From Methanolinea sp. UBA277 (GTDB lineage Archaea; Halobacteriota; Methanomicrobia; Methanomicrobiales; Methanospirillaceae), in NCBI GenBank assembly GCA_002499905.1, contig DANP01000016.1, positions 1 through 64,000 on the forward strand: a stretch of 64,000 nt of DNA, read 5' to 3'. The first letter of the stretch is position 1. The number at the start of each line of letters is the position of its first letter. Under the pieces are notes generated by a model. That model had not been told where the DNA came from. It saw nothing but the letters and a program-made list of their open reading frames with translations, and did no database searches. A program made the position numbers and the translations under genes. This document shows positions 34,180 to 42,398 of the stretch, one piece after another.

Positions 34180-35073
34180 TTAATCCTGGTAGAGACAGGA
34201 CTGGACATCGTGACCGAGGCGCCCGATTGCATCCGAACGGCACCGCTGGCAGTGCCGCATCTGCCTGACATATTTTGAACACTCGTCCTGCATTTTCCGC
34301 TTCATCTCCGGTGTCGGGGGTGCGATATCGGCAAATTTGTACTGGGCTATCAGGGGGATCAGGTTGAAGTTGTATACGCCCATCTCCCCGACTTTTTTGG
34401 CGATCTCCGGTATATGGTCCTCGTTTATTCCCGGGATATAGACGGTGTTGATCTTGACGATCATGTGCCGCTCGATGGCCATCTCGATCCCCCTGAGCTG
34501 GTTTTCAAGGAGGATCCTGGCCCCTTCGACACCGGTATATTTTTTCCCCTTATAGGTAACAAATTCGTAAATTTTCGCCCCGATCTCGGGATCGACGGTG
34601 TTCAGGGTTACCGTGATGTTTCCCACGTCGTACTTTTTCAGGAGATCGATCTTCTCCGGAAGGAGGAGGCCGTTGGTGCTGATGCACTTGATGACATTCG
34701 GGAACTCTTCCTGGAGACGCCGCAGCGTTTCGAACGTTCCTTCATTGGCCAGGGGTTCTCCCGGACCGGCAATCCCGATGACCTTGATGTACGGGAACTT
34801 CTCCATCGCATTCCGGATAAGCTCCACGGCTTCACCAGGCGAGAGAACCTTTGAAGCGACCCCCGGTCTGCTCTCGTTCACACAGTCAAAGTCCCTGATG
34901 CAGTAGTTGCACTGGATATTGCACTTCGGTGCAACCGGAACATGGGCCCTCCCGAACGCATGGCAGGCCCGCTCCGAGAAGCAGGGATGCTCCCGGATTC
35001 TCCTGAGCTGTTCAGGGTCCCACTTGACCTTCTTTCCGCCGACATCTGCTTCCCGGTATCCTTCTTCGGTCAT
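34180..35073 (-). CDS. nifB: NifB-type radical SAM protein (short form)
   Basis: 297 aa from ATG 35073. The radical SAM motif is C51-x3-C55-x2-C58 ('CNIQCNYC'), and 'SERACHAFGRAHVPVAPKC' plus the C-terminal 'HCQRCRSDAIGRLG' are NifB signatures. NifB fuses [4Fe-4S] clusters with a carbide to give NifB-co for nitrogenase cofactors. The C-terminal NifX-like domain is absent, as is usual in methanogens. No other nif gene lies nearby, so use in nitrogen fixation cannot be shown from this window. A GTG four codons upstream is an alternative start. Confidence 0.93.
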   Translation of the reverse strand: MTEEGYREADVGGKKVKWDPEQLRRIREHPCFSERACHAFGRAHVPVAPKCNIQCNYCIRDFDCVNESRPGVASKVLSPGEAVELIRNAMEKFPYIKVIGIAGPGEPLANEGTFETLRRLQEEFPNVIKCISTNGLLLPEKIDLLKKYDVGNITVTLNTVDPEIGAKIYEFVTYKGKKYTGVEGARILLENQLRGIEMAIERHMIVKINTVYIPGINEDHIPEIAKKVGEMGVYNFNLIPLIAQYKFADIAPPTPEMKRKMQDECSKYVRQMRHCQRCRSDAIGRLGHDVQSCLYQD

Positions 35074-35118
35074 GGTGCCTATCACATCCAGCTGGTGCTA
35101 GAAAGGTTCGGGCTTCCG

Positions 35119-35128
35119 ATATAAAAAA
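35119..35128 (-). promoter_or_regulatory. TATA box for nifB
   Basis: TTTTTTATAT on the minus strand, 46 nt before the nifB ATG, predicting a leader of about 20 nt. The region 35074-35254 is the divergent spacer with the FKBP gene. Confidence 0.55.
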
Positions 35129-35254
35129 TAATTCAATCAGGATTATTTTTCTGAAATCCCGGTGATATTTTCCAGATTTTACGGGAACAGGGATCCCCGC
35201 GAATTCCTGCAGAAAAGAGCAATCCATATCCATCCTCTCGTCCACGTTAGTACT

Positions 35255-35824
35255 ATGAACCGGAAGAAGAGCAGCATGACGCCATGGATCTCCTGCATCA
35301 TAGCAGTATGTTGTGCCTTTGTCGCGCTTTCGGGGTGCACATCCCAGCAGCAGCCCGTTGTCCAGGCCGGTGACACAGTCAGGGTATACTACACCGTTTC
35401 GTTTCCTGATGGTCAGGTATTCGAGTCAAATAAAAATGTTTCACCGCTCGAATTCACCGTTGGAACAGGACAGGTAATAACAGGCTTTGATGAAGCCGTG
35501 GTGGGGATGAGCCCGGGCCAGACAAAAACCGTGACCGTGATTCCGGAGAAAGCCTATGGGCCGTACCGGGAGGAACTGGTATACCCTGCCCAGACGGATG
35601 AAGTGAGGGCACGGAATGAAGAGCTCACCGCGAATAAAAATCTCGGGGTGCTCACGTTCCCGGGCATGGAACCGGTATACACCTGGAAACGGCCTGATGG
35701 CAGCATAGGCTATCTCAGGTTCTCCAACATTACTGAGCAGACAACTACCATCGATGAGAACCATCCGCTCGCCGGAAAGGACCTCGTCTTTGAGATCACT
35801 GTGGTTGATATCGTCGGAAAGTAA
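35255..35824 (+). CDS. FKBP-type peptidyl-prolyl isomerase, lipoprotein
   Basis: 189 aa from ATG 35255. A signal sequence with lipobox 'ALSGC' (about 24-28) predicts membrane-anchored export. The mature protein has the FKBP fold ('GDTVRVYYTVSFPDGQVFESN', 'EFTVGTGQVITGFDEAVVGMSPGQTKTVTV') with an inserted IF domain (about 110-160), as in archaeal SlyD-like long FKBPs. It would isomerise prolyl bonds in exported proteins. The frame is open for 31 codons further upstream but without a ribosome site or coding signal. Confidence 0.92.
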   Translation: MNRKKSSMTPWISCIIAVCCAFVALSGCTSQQQPVVQAGDTVRVYYTVSFPDGQVFESNKNVSPLEFTVGTGQVITGFDEAVVGMSPGQTKTVTVIPEKAYGPYREELVYPAQTDEVRARNEELTANKNLGVLTFPGMEPVYTWKRPDGSIGYLRFSNITEQTTTIDENHPLAGKDLVFEITVVDIVGK

Positions 35825-35880
35825 AGACCCGGGAGAGCGCACCCTCTCAAGATGCCTGCATTGCCCCAATAAACTCAGAA

Positions 35881-35930
35881 TCAGGGAGATGCCCGGGCAG
35901 GGGGATCGGCCCCCTGATCGAAATCCCTGA
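35881..35930. repeat. Nested inverted repeats after the FKBP gene
   Basis: Outer arms TCAGGGA (35881-35887) and TCCCTGA (35924-35930) enclose inner arms CAGGGGG (35898-35904) and CCCCCTG (35910-35916). Both stems are perfect 7-bp pairs. Located 57 nt after the FKBP stop; a terminator or structured 3' UTR is most likely. Confidence 0.5.
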
Positions 35931-36695
35931 AACAGGCAGAAAAAAAGGTTCAACGGTGCGAAAAGGCTTTGTTGGATAATAAAGCCAATCCTTCAAAATT
36001 TTCCGGTTTTGACGAATTATAACAGAAAAAGAGATCGCGGAGGAGCAGTGCTGCCCGATGCGATCCGATACTTTTTTTATCAGGATGTAGTATTTCAAAT
36101 TGGTGTACCGAACAACCGCCCCGTCATTGCTTTGCCTGGAGTACTGCCAATATTGATGCCACCTTGATTGTTTAGTGCTTTTTCAGGCAGGCTTCGCCCG
36201 CGGAATCGGTGCACCAAAAAATGGATTTTATTTTCTTGTATATAAATTAAGTGGTTGAAATCGGATTTTTTCGCGATATTTTCGAACGCGTCAGCCGCTC
36301 CGGACTCCTTTGAGTGATCTGACGCCACAGAAAACATTAAAATTTTTAAGTTTAAATCAGGCGTATTATCCAAAAATACGTGATAATTATTAGAATTAGG
36401 AAAACCTCTGTTTCCTCTCATTCTGCACGCTCCCCCCAGTACCTTGTCCGGATTGGAGGATGAACGCATAAAACGGCATCAAATTTTTACCAAAAAATGG
36501 GGGGGTGCCGCACCAGGATGCATCAGTTCATGGGGGGGGTTCAGGGAGGTGAGCGTGGTCCGGGACATCGCACCTGGTCCCGGCTCTGTGACAGTCCACC
36601 AGCCGCTCTGACATCAGGGGAATGGAAGCAGGTACAGGGTGTCCGGTTACAGGATACCCGGCCTCCCCGGAGAAGGTATGTTCCGGAAACAGCAA
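35931..36695. other. AT-rich gene-poor region beside tRNA-Val
   Basis: About 770 nt, markedly AT-rich from about 35990 to 36500, then GC-rich with two long G-runs (about 36500 and 36532). No intact gene. An open frame at 36095-36469 (minus) is Asn/Ile/Lys-rich, unlike neighbouring genes, and may be a fragment of foreign DNA. Confidence 0.5.
36095..36469 (-). pseudogene. Possible remnant of a foreign coding sequence
   Basis: 124-codon open frame with composition unlike the host (many Asn, Ile, Phe, Lys). No recognisable domain and no ribosome site. It may be chance; listed because it is the only sizeable frame in the AT-rich block at the 3' side of a tRNA gene. Confidence 0.2.
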
Positions 36696-36769
36696 TGGGC
36701 TCGAGGAGATTCGAACTCCTGACCTCCGCCGTGTAAGGGCGACGTCATAACCAGCTAGACCACGAGCCC
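36696..36769 (-). tRNA. tRNA-Val (anticodon TAC)
   Basis: Complete cloverleaf on the minus strand: acceptor GGGCTCG/CGAGCCC with discriminator A, D-arm with GGTTATGAC, anticodon loop CTTACAC giving TAC (reads GTA), and T-arm AGGAG-TTCGAAT-CTCCT. No intron; CCA is not encoded. Confidence 0.96.
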
Positions 36770-36839
36770 TGAAAGACTATATGGATTCGATGGGTGAGGT
36801 ATTAAGATTGTTGACTTCGCACAAACGGCAGGAGAACGG

Positions 36840-37475
36840 TTATTCCCGCCGGAACTCACCCACGATCTCCGCCCGCTGCAGGGTTCTTCCCCGTATCCTC
36901 AAAGGCCACGTCTCTTCGGCAACCGATACCGGAATGAGCGGTGAGAAGAGCAGGACCACCTCATCGCTGGTGAAATAGTGTGTCATAATGCCATCGCCTT
37001 TCAGCCAGGTGGACGACTCAACCGCGGTCCCCGTGCCTGCCCGGAAATCGTTCGTCGAAAAACCCGCAAAAAAGAGCCTTCCGCCGGATCGGAGGACCCT
37101 GAATGACTCGGAGGCTATGGCATTCCTGACCGCTTCCGGTGCATGTCCGGTGATATGGGTGAGGAATACCACATCAAAGGTCTCATTCCTGAACGGGAGT
37201 GCTGCAGCATCTGCCAGAACGTAACAGGCATGTCTAATGACCGGATTCCTCCTGCAGAGCCCGATCGCTGACCGGGAGAAATCTACGGCGAAGATATTCC
37301 AGCCCCGTGACGCCATCGCGGCAAGAGTCTTTCCGTTACCGCACCCTGCCTCGAGAACCTGTGCCCCTGGCGGAAGAGACGGGAGGTCTCGTGGAGCCCT
37401 GCCGTACTTCCTCCCGCGGATGTGGTATTCCCGTTCCCAGGCCGCCTGTTCACCTTCGGTGTGATGCTCGCTCAT
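36840..37475 (-). CDS. SAM-dependent methyltransferase
   Basis: 211 aa from ATG 37475 (an in-frame ATG 14 codons upstream is less likely). Class I methyltransferase: motif I 'VLEAGCGNGKTLAAMA', post-I acidic residue in 'IFAVDFSRSAI', 'FDVVFLTHITGH' (motif IV region) and 'LRSGGRLFFAGF'. Substrate unknown. It follows mch by 28 nt on the same strand and may be co-transcribed with it; whether it serves methanopterin metabolism is not known. Confidence 0.85.
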   Translation of the reverse strand: MSEHHTEGEQAAWEREYHIRGRKYGRAPRDLPSLPPGAQVLEAGCGNGKTLAAMASRGWNIFAVDFSRSAIGLCRRNPVIRHACYVLADAAALPFRNETFDVVFLTHITGHAPEAVRNAIASESFRVLRSGGRLFFAGFSTNDFRAGTGTAVESSTWLKGDGIMTHYFTSDEVVLLFSPLIPVSVAEETWPLRIRGRTLQRAEIVGEFRRE

Positions 37476-37503
37476 AGGCAGGGAAAAAAGGAACGAGGAT
37501 TGT

Positions 37504-38448
37504 TCAGAGGAGGCCAAACGACTTCAGGGTGACTTCGGGGTTGATCATCCCGGTATGGTAGACGGCCCCTTCCGAGACTTCGTTGATGATCACTTCAGCA
37601 GGGGAAAAGAGCGAGGTGTCGATCTTATAGAAGTCGTAGCCTGCTTCTTTGAAAATTTCATTGAACGGCTTTCCGTACCCTTTGGACTTGGTGCTCGGAA
37701 TCTTCTCCAGGTAGTCCTTGATGTCCGGCGCTTTCATGGTCAGCATGATCCTGCCGTGGTAGATGGTAGCATCATTGGTGACGCCCATGGCCAGCTTTGG
37801 TCCCCGAACCGGGGGAATGGGCGCCGTGCCGAACCCGGAGATGATCTTCCGTGTGTCGAAATGGAGTTCGTTTAATTTGTAGATCGCTGTTTCGACGCAC
37901 CGTCCCGCCACCTGGATGGAGCCGACGATTGAGGACGTGGGGGACACCACGGCACAGACATTAGCGACATCAACCTGGCAGTCCTCGGCGATCTTTTCCA
38001 TGACCTCTCCGTTCGGGAGGTGGTCGCTTTCGAGAGCAATAACGGCAGAATCGAAGTCGTCTTCGTACTCGATGACCTCGTAGGTGTGCTTAGGTTTGAG
38101 AGAGAGCGCCCGTGCCGGACCGCTTCCCATCGCAAAGTAGTTATTGTGCTTAATTGTCCATCCGGCCTTCTGGGCACCGAGACAGGAGACAGCGGGAAAA
38201 TCCGTGAAGACATCGATTGAAGGAACCGGAAATTCTTTGATCTGTCCCATCCGGAAATTGACTTCACCGAGACCACCCATGCAGATCTCGGTAAAGGCTC
38301 TCCCTGCTGCATACCCCCCCCGGGTACTAACGCCGCAGTCCACGATCCGGGCGCCATTATCCAGTTCATGGTAGGCTGCGTTGAATTCCTCGGCGTATTC
38401 AGCGAGGTTTTCAAAAATTTCAAGCGCTAATTCATTTACACTGAGCAC
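37504..38448 (-). CDS. mch: Methenyl-tetrahydromethanopterin cyclohydrolase
   Basis: 314 aa, typical Mch length. It interconverts formyl- and methenyl-tetrahydromethanopterin, the step after Ftr. Family signatures throughout ('GGYAAGRAFTEICMGGLGEV', 'LGAQKAGWTI', 'GPARALS'). Starts at a GTG with GGGGG about 8 nt upstream. TATA-like TTATTTAAAA lies at about 38513-38522, within the 78-nt spacer to cdc6. Confidence 0.98.
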   Translation of the reverse strand: MLSVNELALEIFENLAEYAEEFNAAYHELDNGARIVDCGVSTRGGYAAGRAFTEICMGGLGEVNFRMGQIKEFPVPSIDVFTDFPAVSCLGAQKAGWTIKHNNYFAMGSGPARALSLKPKHTYEVIEYEDDFDSAVIALESDHLPNGEVMEKIAEDCQVDVANVCAVVSPTSSIVGSIQVAGRCVETAIYKLNELHFDTRKIISGFGTAPIPPVRGPKLAMGVTNDATIYHGRIMLTMKAPDIKDYLEKIPSTKSKGYGKPFNEIFKEAGYDFYKIDTSLFSPAEVIINEVSEGAVYHTGMINPEVTLKSFGLL

Positions 38449-38526
38449 ATGGAATACCCCCTTTACAATTAAAACATGGTAGATGAAGAGATAAGATTTG
38501 TCAAATGATTCATTTTTAAATAACCC

Positions 38527-39651
38527 TTACCCAAGATTCTCGATAATTCTGGATGGATCGTACCTGAGGCTGATCACCCTCGTCCGCCCCTTGCCGTCCC
38601 GATACTGGAGGTTTATCAGGCGCATTGCATCCAGTTTCTTGACGATCTCGTAGAACCTGGTGTATCCAATTGGCAGGGTCTCCTTGACCGCTTTATAGAC
38701 TTCCCCGGCGTTCATCTCGATATCTTTCATGCTCTGCTCGGCCATGGAGAGGAGCACGGTCTTCTCCTCCTCCTTGAGCGATTTGACCGATGAAGAGAGG
38801 TGCAGGTACTTGGAGACATCGTATGCCCTGCAGATATCCTCTCGATCGATGGTCCGGCTGGCCCTGCGCTCGGCATTTAACGCCGCCCGCTTGACCAGGT
38901 CGATCCCCACCCTGAGATCCCCTGATTTCTGGGTCTGCTCCACGATGAGGTCAAACATTTCCTCTGGCAGGCAGCCCGGGTACAGCCCCTGCATCACCCG
39001 CTCCTGCATGATGTGGCGGACCTCTTCACCGCTGTACGGGGGGAAGTAAATCTCGGACGGCCGGAAGACCGATGAAACCCGTGCGTCGACTGCACGTGAA
39101 AGGTCTACGTCCATGTCGCTGATGATCACGATGACCCCGATCCGGGTGCCGGGATACGCCTCGTGGGATCTGAGGAGTGAGTAGAGGACCCGGTTCATCT
39201 CGTTCTCGTAGAGGAGGTAGTTGGCGTCATCGAGGCAGATGACCAGCACGGTCTCTTCCTTCTGGAGGAGGCGGGCAATGGCGTCAAAGACTTGCTTGAA
39301 GGAGGTTCCGGATGCCGGGGGGAGGTGGCCGGAGAGTTTCCGGTAGATCTGGGAGAATATGGCAAACTTGGTGTTATCGATCTGGCAGTTGATGTAAATG
39401 GGGATCAGTTTCCTGGTGGTCTCCTCGATCTCGGAAAAGAGTTTCCTGACGCTGGTGGTCTTCCCGGTGCCGGGAAGGCCGCGGCAGATGCTGTTGAGAG
39501 GCCGCCCTCCACGGAGCCCCGGCTGGATCTGGAACGCGAGTTCCCGCATCTGGGTCTCACGGTGGTTAAACTGCTCAGGGACATAGTCGATCTCAAAGAC
39601 CTCAGGGTCCCGGAACAGGGTCTCGTCCCACATAAGGAGATTCTTCTTCAT
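38527..39651 (-). CDS. cdc6: Orc1/Cdc6-type replication initiation protein
   Basis: 374 aa from ATG 39651 (GGTG 8 nt upstream). AAA+ core with Walker A 'GLPGTGKTT', Walker B 'LVICLDDANYLL', and a C-terminal winged-helix domain ('EVYKAVKETLPIGYTRFYEIV') for origin binding. It would load MCM at the origin. The gene is preceded, 16 nt upstream, by a zinc-ribbon protein gene on the same strand. No origin-like repeat cluster is visible on either side, so this is not necessarily at an origin. An in-frame GTG at 39663 is an alternative start. Confidence 0.95.
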   Translation of the reverse strand: MKKNLLMWDETLFRDPEVFEIDYVPEQFNHRETQMRELAFQIQPGLRGGRPLNSICRGLPGTGKTTSVRKLFSEIEETTRKLIPIYINCQIDNTKFAIFSQIYRKLSGHLPPASGTSFKQVFDAIARLLQKEETVLVICLDDANYLLYENEMNRVLYSLLRSHEAYPGTRIGVIVIISDMDVDLSRAVDARVSSVFRPSEIYFPPYSGEEVRHIMQERVMQGLYPGCLPEEMFDLIVEQTQKSGDLRVGIDLVKRAALNAERRASRTIDREDICRAYDVSKYLHLSSSVKSLKEEEKTVLLSMAEQSMKDIEMNAGEVYKAVKETLPIGYTRFYEIVKKLDAMRLINLQYRDGKGRTRVISLRYDPSRIIENLG

Positions 39652-39667
39652 GATGTTCACCACCCGT

Positions 39668-40156
39668 TCACAGCTTTTTGAGACATGCCCGGCAGAGCGT
39701 CTTGCTCGTGAAGAGCCGGCTCATCTTCTGTTCTGCCGGGGTCACCGTGCCGCCGCAGACTTCACATGTCAGGGTACTGCCGGCATCAGCGTTCTGTGCA
39801 GGGACCGGCGGTGTCACAGCAACCGGCGGGACCGGGGGGACCGCCTCCGGTTTCTCCTCCGGCACTGGAAGCCCGCCTCCGGTATCCTCCGGAGGTACGC
39901 TGGCCCCCCCGCCGCTTTCACCCGGAACGGCCGGAACCGGTTCATGGACCGGGAATACCCGTTTCCGGTACGAATCCACCCGCTCGGTGGTCGCCGGGTC
40001 ACCCCTTCCGAATCTCCCGAGGATATCATCGAGGAACCCGGCCAGCTCTTCGGCATCGGCCGGGGAATCCACCTCACCGCTCACTTCGAGACGCAGGTTC
40101 TCATAGTGCTCAAGGTTTACCGTAACCCCGATGGTGAGATTCTTCCGGGTGCCCAT
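39668..40156 (-). CDS. Zinc-ribbon protein coupled to cdc6
   Basis: 162 aa from ATG 40156 (TGATC 2 nt upstream). Three parts: an N-terminal domain ('LTIGVTVNLEHYENLRLEVSGEV', split here as about residues 7-55) with a conserved acidic helix; a Pro/Glu/Val linker (about 70-120); and a C-terminal zinc ribbon with CxxC pairs ('CEVCGG' and 'CRACLKKL'). The N-terminal domain resembles short domains found in phage and plasmid proteins with the 'VNLxxYENLRLEV' pattern, function unknown to me. Its position 16 nt before cdc6 suggests a replication-linked role. Confidence 0.75.
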   Translation of the reverse strand: MGTRKNLTIGVTVNLEHYENLRLEVSGEVDSPADAEELAGFLDDILGRFGRGDPATTERVDSYRKRVFPVHEPVPAVPGESGGGASVPPEDTGGGLPVPEEKPEAVPPVPPVAVTPPVPAQNADAGSTLTCEVCGGTVTPAEQKMSRLFTSKTLCRACLKKL

Positions 40157-40206
40157 GCGATCATAGTTTGGCACCCGCTCTGATATGGTTTATGATGGGG
40201 AGATCT

Positions 40207-41364
40207 TCAGGAAAAGAGGAGTGGGAGGAGTCCGGTGGCGCGGATGGTCCCGCACCTTCCCCTGGCTCCTTCACGCTCGGAGAACGCACGGGTCTCATCG
40301 CGTCCTTTTCCGTACACGGCAAACGGAACCGGATCGGCGGTATGCGTCTTCAGCCGGATCGGAGTCGGGTGATCAGGGAGCACCGCGACAATCCCGGAAA
40401 AGTCCTGCATGATGGTCCCGATCATCGCATCGACCCGTTCGATGGCCAGCACCTTCTCCCGGGCATCTCCGAGGTGACCTGCCTCGTCCGGCGCCTCGAC
40501 ATGCAGGTAGAGGAAGTCCAGGTGCCCGAGCGCCGAAAGCGCGTACCGGGCTTTTGCCTGGTAGTCGGTGTCAAGGTATCCCGTCGCGCCAGGGACCGTG
40601 ATCACCTCCATCTTTGCACACCGGGCAATTCCCTGGAGCAGGTCGACGGCGGAGATGACGCCGCCCGATTTCCCGAACTTCTCCCTGAACGGGGGAAGTG
40701 ACGGGGTCTTTCCGCCGCTCCACGGCCAGACCTGGGTGGCCGGGGGTTTTCCGGCTGCGATCCTGGTCCGGTTTACCGGGTGGCCGGAGAAGACCTCCCT
40801 GCTCTTCTCCATGCAGGAGATCAGCGCAGTACCATCGCCGCCCCGGGGGAGGAACGAGACGATCTCCCTGCCCACGATATCATGGGGCGGCAGGGTGACC
40901 GAACCCGAACCCCCGTGGAGGACGAGAAGGTTCCGGTAGCTGATCCCGGGGTAAAAGGATACGGAGGGCACGGCATTTTTAAGCGATGAGAGGAGCTCTC
41001 TTCCCTCGGCACTGGATATATGTCCGGCAGAGAAGTCGGCCATCACCCCGTCACGGAGCGTGACCAGGTTGCATCGGTATGCGATATCGGACGGGCCGAG
41101 TTCAATCTGCATACTCGCCGCCTCAAGCGGCCCCCTCCCGGTGTAGCAGGTGCGGGGATCGTAGCCGAGCAGGCCGAGGTTGGCGATATCGCTTCCGGCT
41201 TCAAACCCTTCCGGTACGGTCTGTACCATCCCCATACAGCCTTCACGGGCGATGCGGTCCATGTGTGGCGTATGAGCGTACTCGAGCGGGGTCTTTCCGC
41301 CCAGCTCGGCAAGAGGTTCATCAGCCATACCATCGCCAAGAATTACCAGGTATTTCTTCTCCAT
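40207..41364 (-). CDS. apgM: Cofactor-independent phosphoglycerate mutase, archaeal type
   Basis: 385 aa, alkaline-phosphatase superfamily. It interconverts 3- and 2-phosphoglycerate in gluconeogenesis/glycolysis. Metal ligands and signatures: 'LVILGDGMAD' (N-terminal Asp), 'GSDIANLGLLGYDP' with the catalytic Ser region, 'HVEAPDEAGHLGD' and 'VLPDHPTP'. Follows the epimerase gene by 27 nt; 50 nt from the zinc-ribbon gene downstream. Confidence 0.95.
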   Translation of the reverse strand: MEKKYLVILGDGMADEPLAELGGKTPLEYAHTPHMDRIAREGCMGMVQTVPEGFEAGSDIANLGLLGYDPRTCYTGRGPLEAASMQIELGPSDIAYRCNLVTLRDGVMADFSAGHISSAEGRELLSSLKNAVPSVSFYPGISYRNLLVLHGGSGSVTLPPHDIVGREIVSFLPRGGDGTALISCMEKSREVFSGHPVNRTRIAAGKPPATQVWPWSGGKTPSLPPFREKFGKSGGVISAVDLLQGIARCAKMEVITVPGATGYLDTDYQAKARYALSALGHLDFLYLHVEAPDEAGHLGDAREKVLAIERVDAMIGTIMQDFSGIVAVLPDHPTPIRLKTHTADPVPFAVYGKGRDETRAFSEREGARGRCGTIRATGLLPLLFS

Positions 41365-41391
41365 GTGATCCCTGCTATCACCGTCTCCCCA

Positions 41392-42339
41392 TCAGGGATG
41401 ACTGCCGGTCTCCCTGATCAGGGCCCGTGCGGCCTCCCTGACAGATGCTTCGGAAGTCGTTTCCGGCCTCCAGCCGAGCGCCTTGAGCCTCTCCACCGAG
41501 AGGAGCATCCGGGGAACGTCTCCCACCCAGCCGCGATCACCGCCGGTATACCGGAAAGAAACACCGGAGAGTCCCATCTCTTTAGTCACGATATGTGCGA
41601 TTGAGGTCACATCGATCCAGTCTTCTGATCCGATGTTGAAACAGGCGAACGGCTCATCGGAATGCGATACGGCGTACAGCACGGCGTCCACGCAGGCCGA
41701 TACCGAAAAGTAGGACTTTGCCTGTTTTCCATCCCCGAGGATCTCCATCTCCCCGGGATTTGCCCGGAGTTTATGGATAAAATCCCATATCACGCCGTGG
41801 TTGCTCCGCTCGCCAATGATGTTGGCAAACCGGAACACCCAGGATCGCCACCCGTAGGTGTGGGCATAGCTGGAGATCATCGCTTCGCAGGCGAGTTTCG
41901 TGCCTCCGTAGATAGAGATGGGCTCCATCCCGGGATACTCCTCCGGTGTCGGGATGACGTCCGCCTCACCATACACTGTCGAGGTCGAAGTGAACACGAT
42001 CTCGCTCGTCCCGGCTTCACGCATGGCTTCGAGCACCCTGACCGTTGCCGTGACATTCTGGGCATACACCTGCGCCGGACTGCCGGCGCTCGCCCGGACA
42101 TCAGGATCCGCGGCGATGTGGTAAATGCGATCGGCCCCCCTGAACGCATCCTGCCAGCCGTCGAGGAGGAGATCCCCTCTCACGAACCTCACCGCCCCGG
42201 AACCGACATGCACTGCGATATGGCGGAGCTCTCCGGTTGAGAGGTTATCGATGACGGTGACCGCATCGCCCTGTGCGACCAGGGCATCCACAAGGTGCGA
42301 TCCGATAAACCCCGCACCACCGGTGACGACCGCCTTCAT
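41392..42339 (-). CDS. NAD-dependent epimerase, UDP-glucose 4-epimerase type
   Basis: 315 aa from ATG 42339 (AGGAG 5 nt upstream). Extended short-chain dehydrogenase: N-terminal 'TGGAGFIGSHL' NAD motif, active-site 'SIYGGTKLACE' with Y-x3-K, 'FRFANIIGER'. Likely a sugar-nucleotide 4-epimerase for surface glycans; substrate cannot be decided. Divergent from the DUF368 transporter gene. Confidence 0.87.
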   Translation of the reverse strand: MKAVVTGGAGFIGSHLVDALVAQGDAVTVIDNLSTGELRHIAVHVGSGAVRFVRGDLLLDGWQDAFRGADRIYHIAADPDVRASAGSPAQVYAQNVTATVRVLEAMREAGTSEIVFTSTSTVYGEADVIPTPEEYPGMEPISIYGGTKLACEAMISSYAHTYGWRSWVFRFANIIGERSNHGVIWDFIHKLRANPGEMEILGDGKQAKSYFSVSACVDAVLYAVSHSDEPFACFNIGSEDWIDVTSIAHIVTKEMGLSGVSFRYTGGDRGWVGDVPRMLLSVERLKALGWRPETTSEASVREAARALIRETGSHP

Positions 42340-42398
42340 GCTCTTCTCCTGGTACTGTGTGCTCAATCCTTAAAATCTCTCTTCGTCATACTAAGGGT

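Noticed and set aside
36495..36545. Long G-runs as a phase-variable tract
   Set aside because: No gene or promoter nearby could be switched by slippage.
38449..40206. Replication origin beside cdc6
   Set aside because: Spacers are only 78 and 50 nt and show no repeated origin-recognition-box-like elements or large AT-rich unwinding region.
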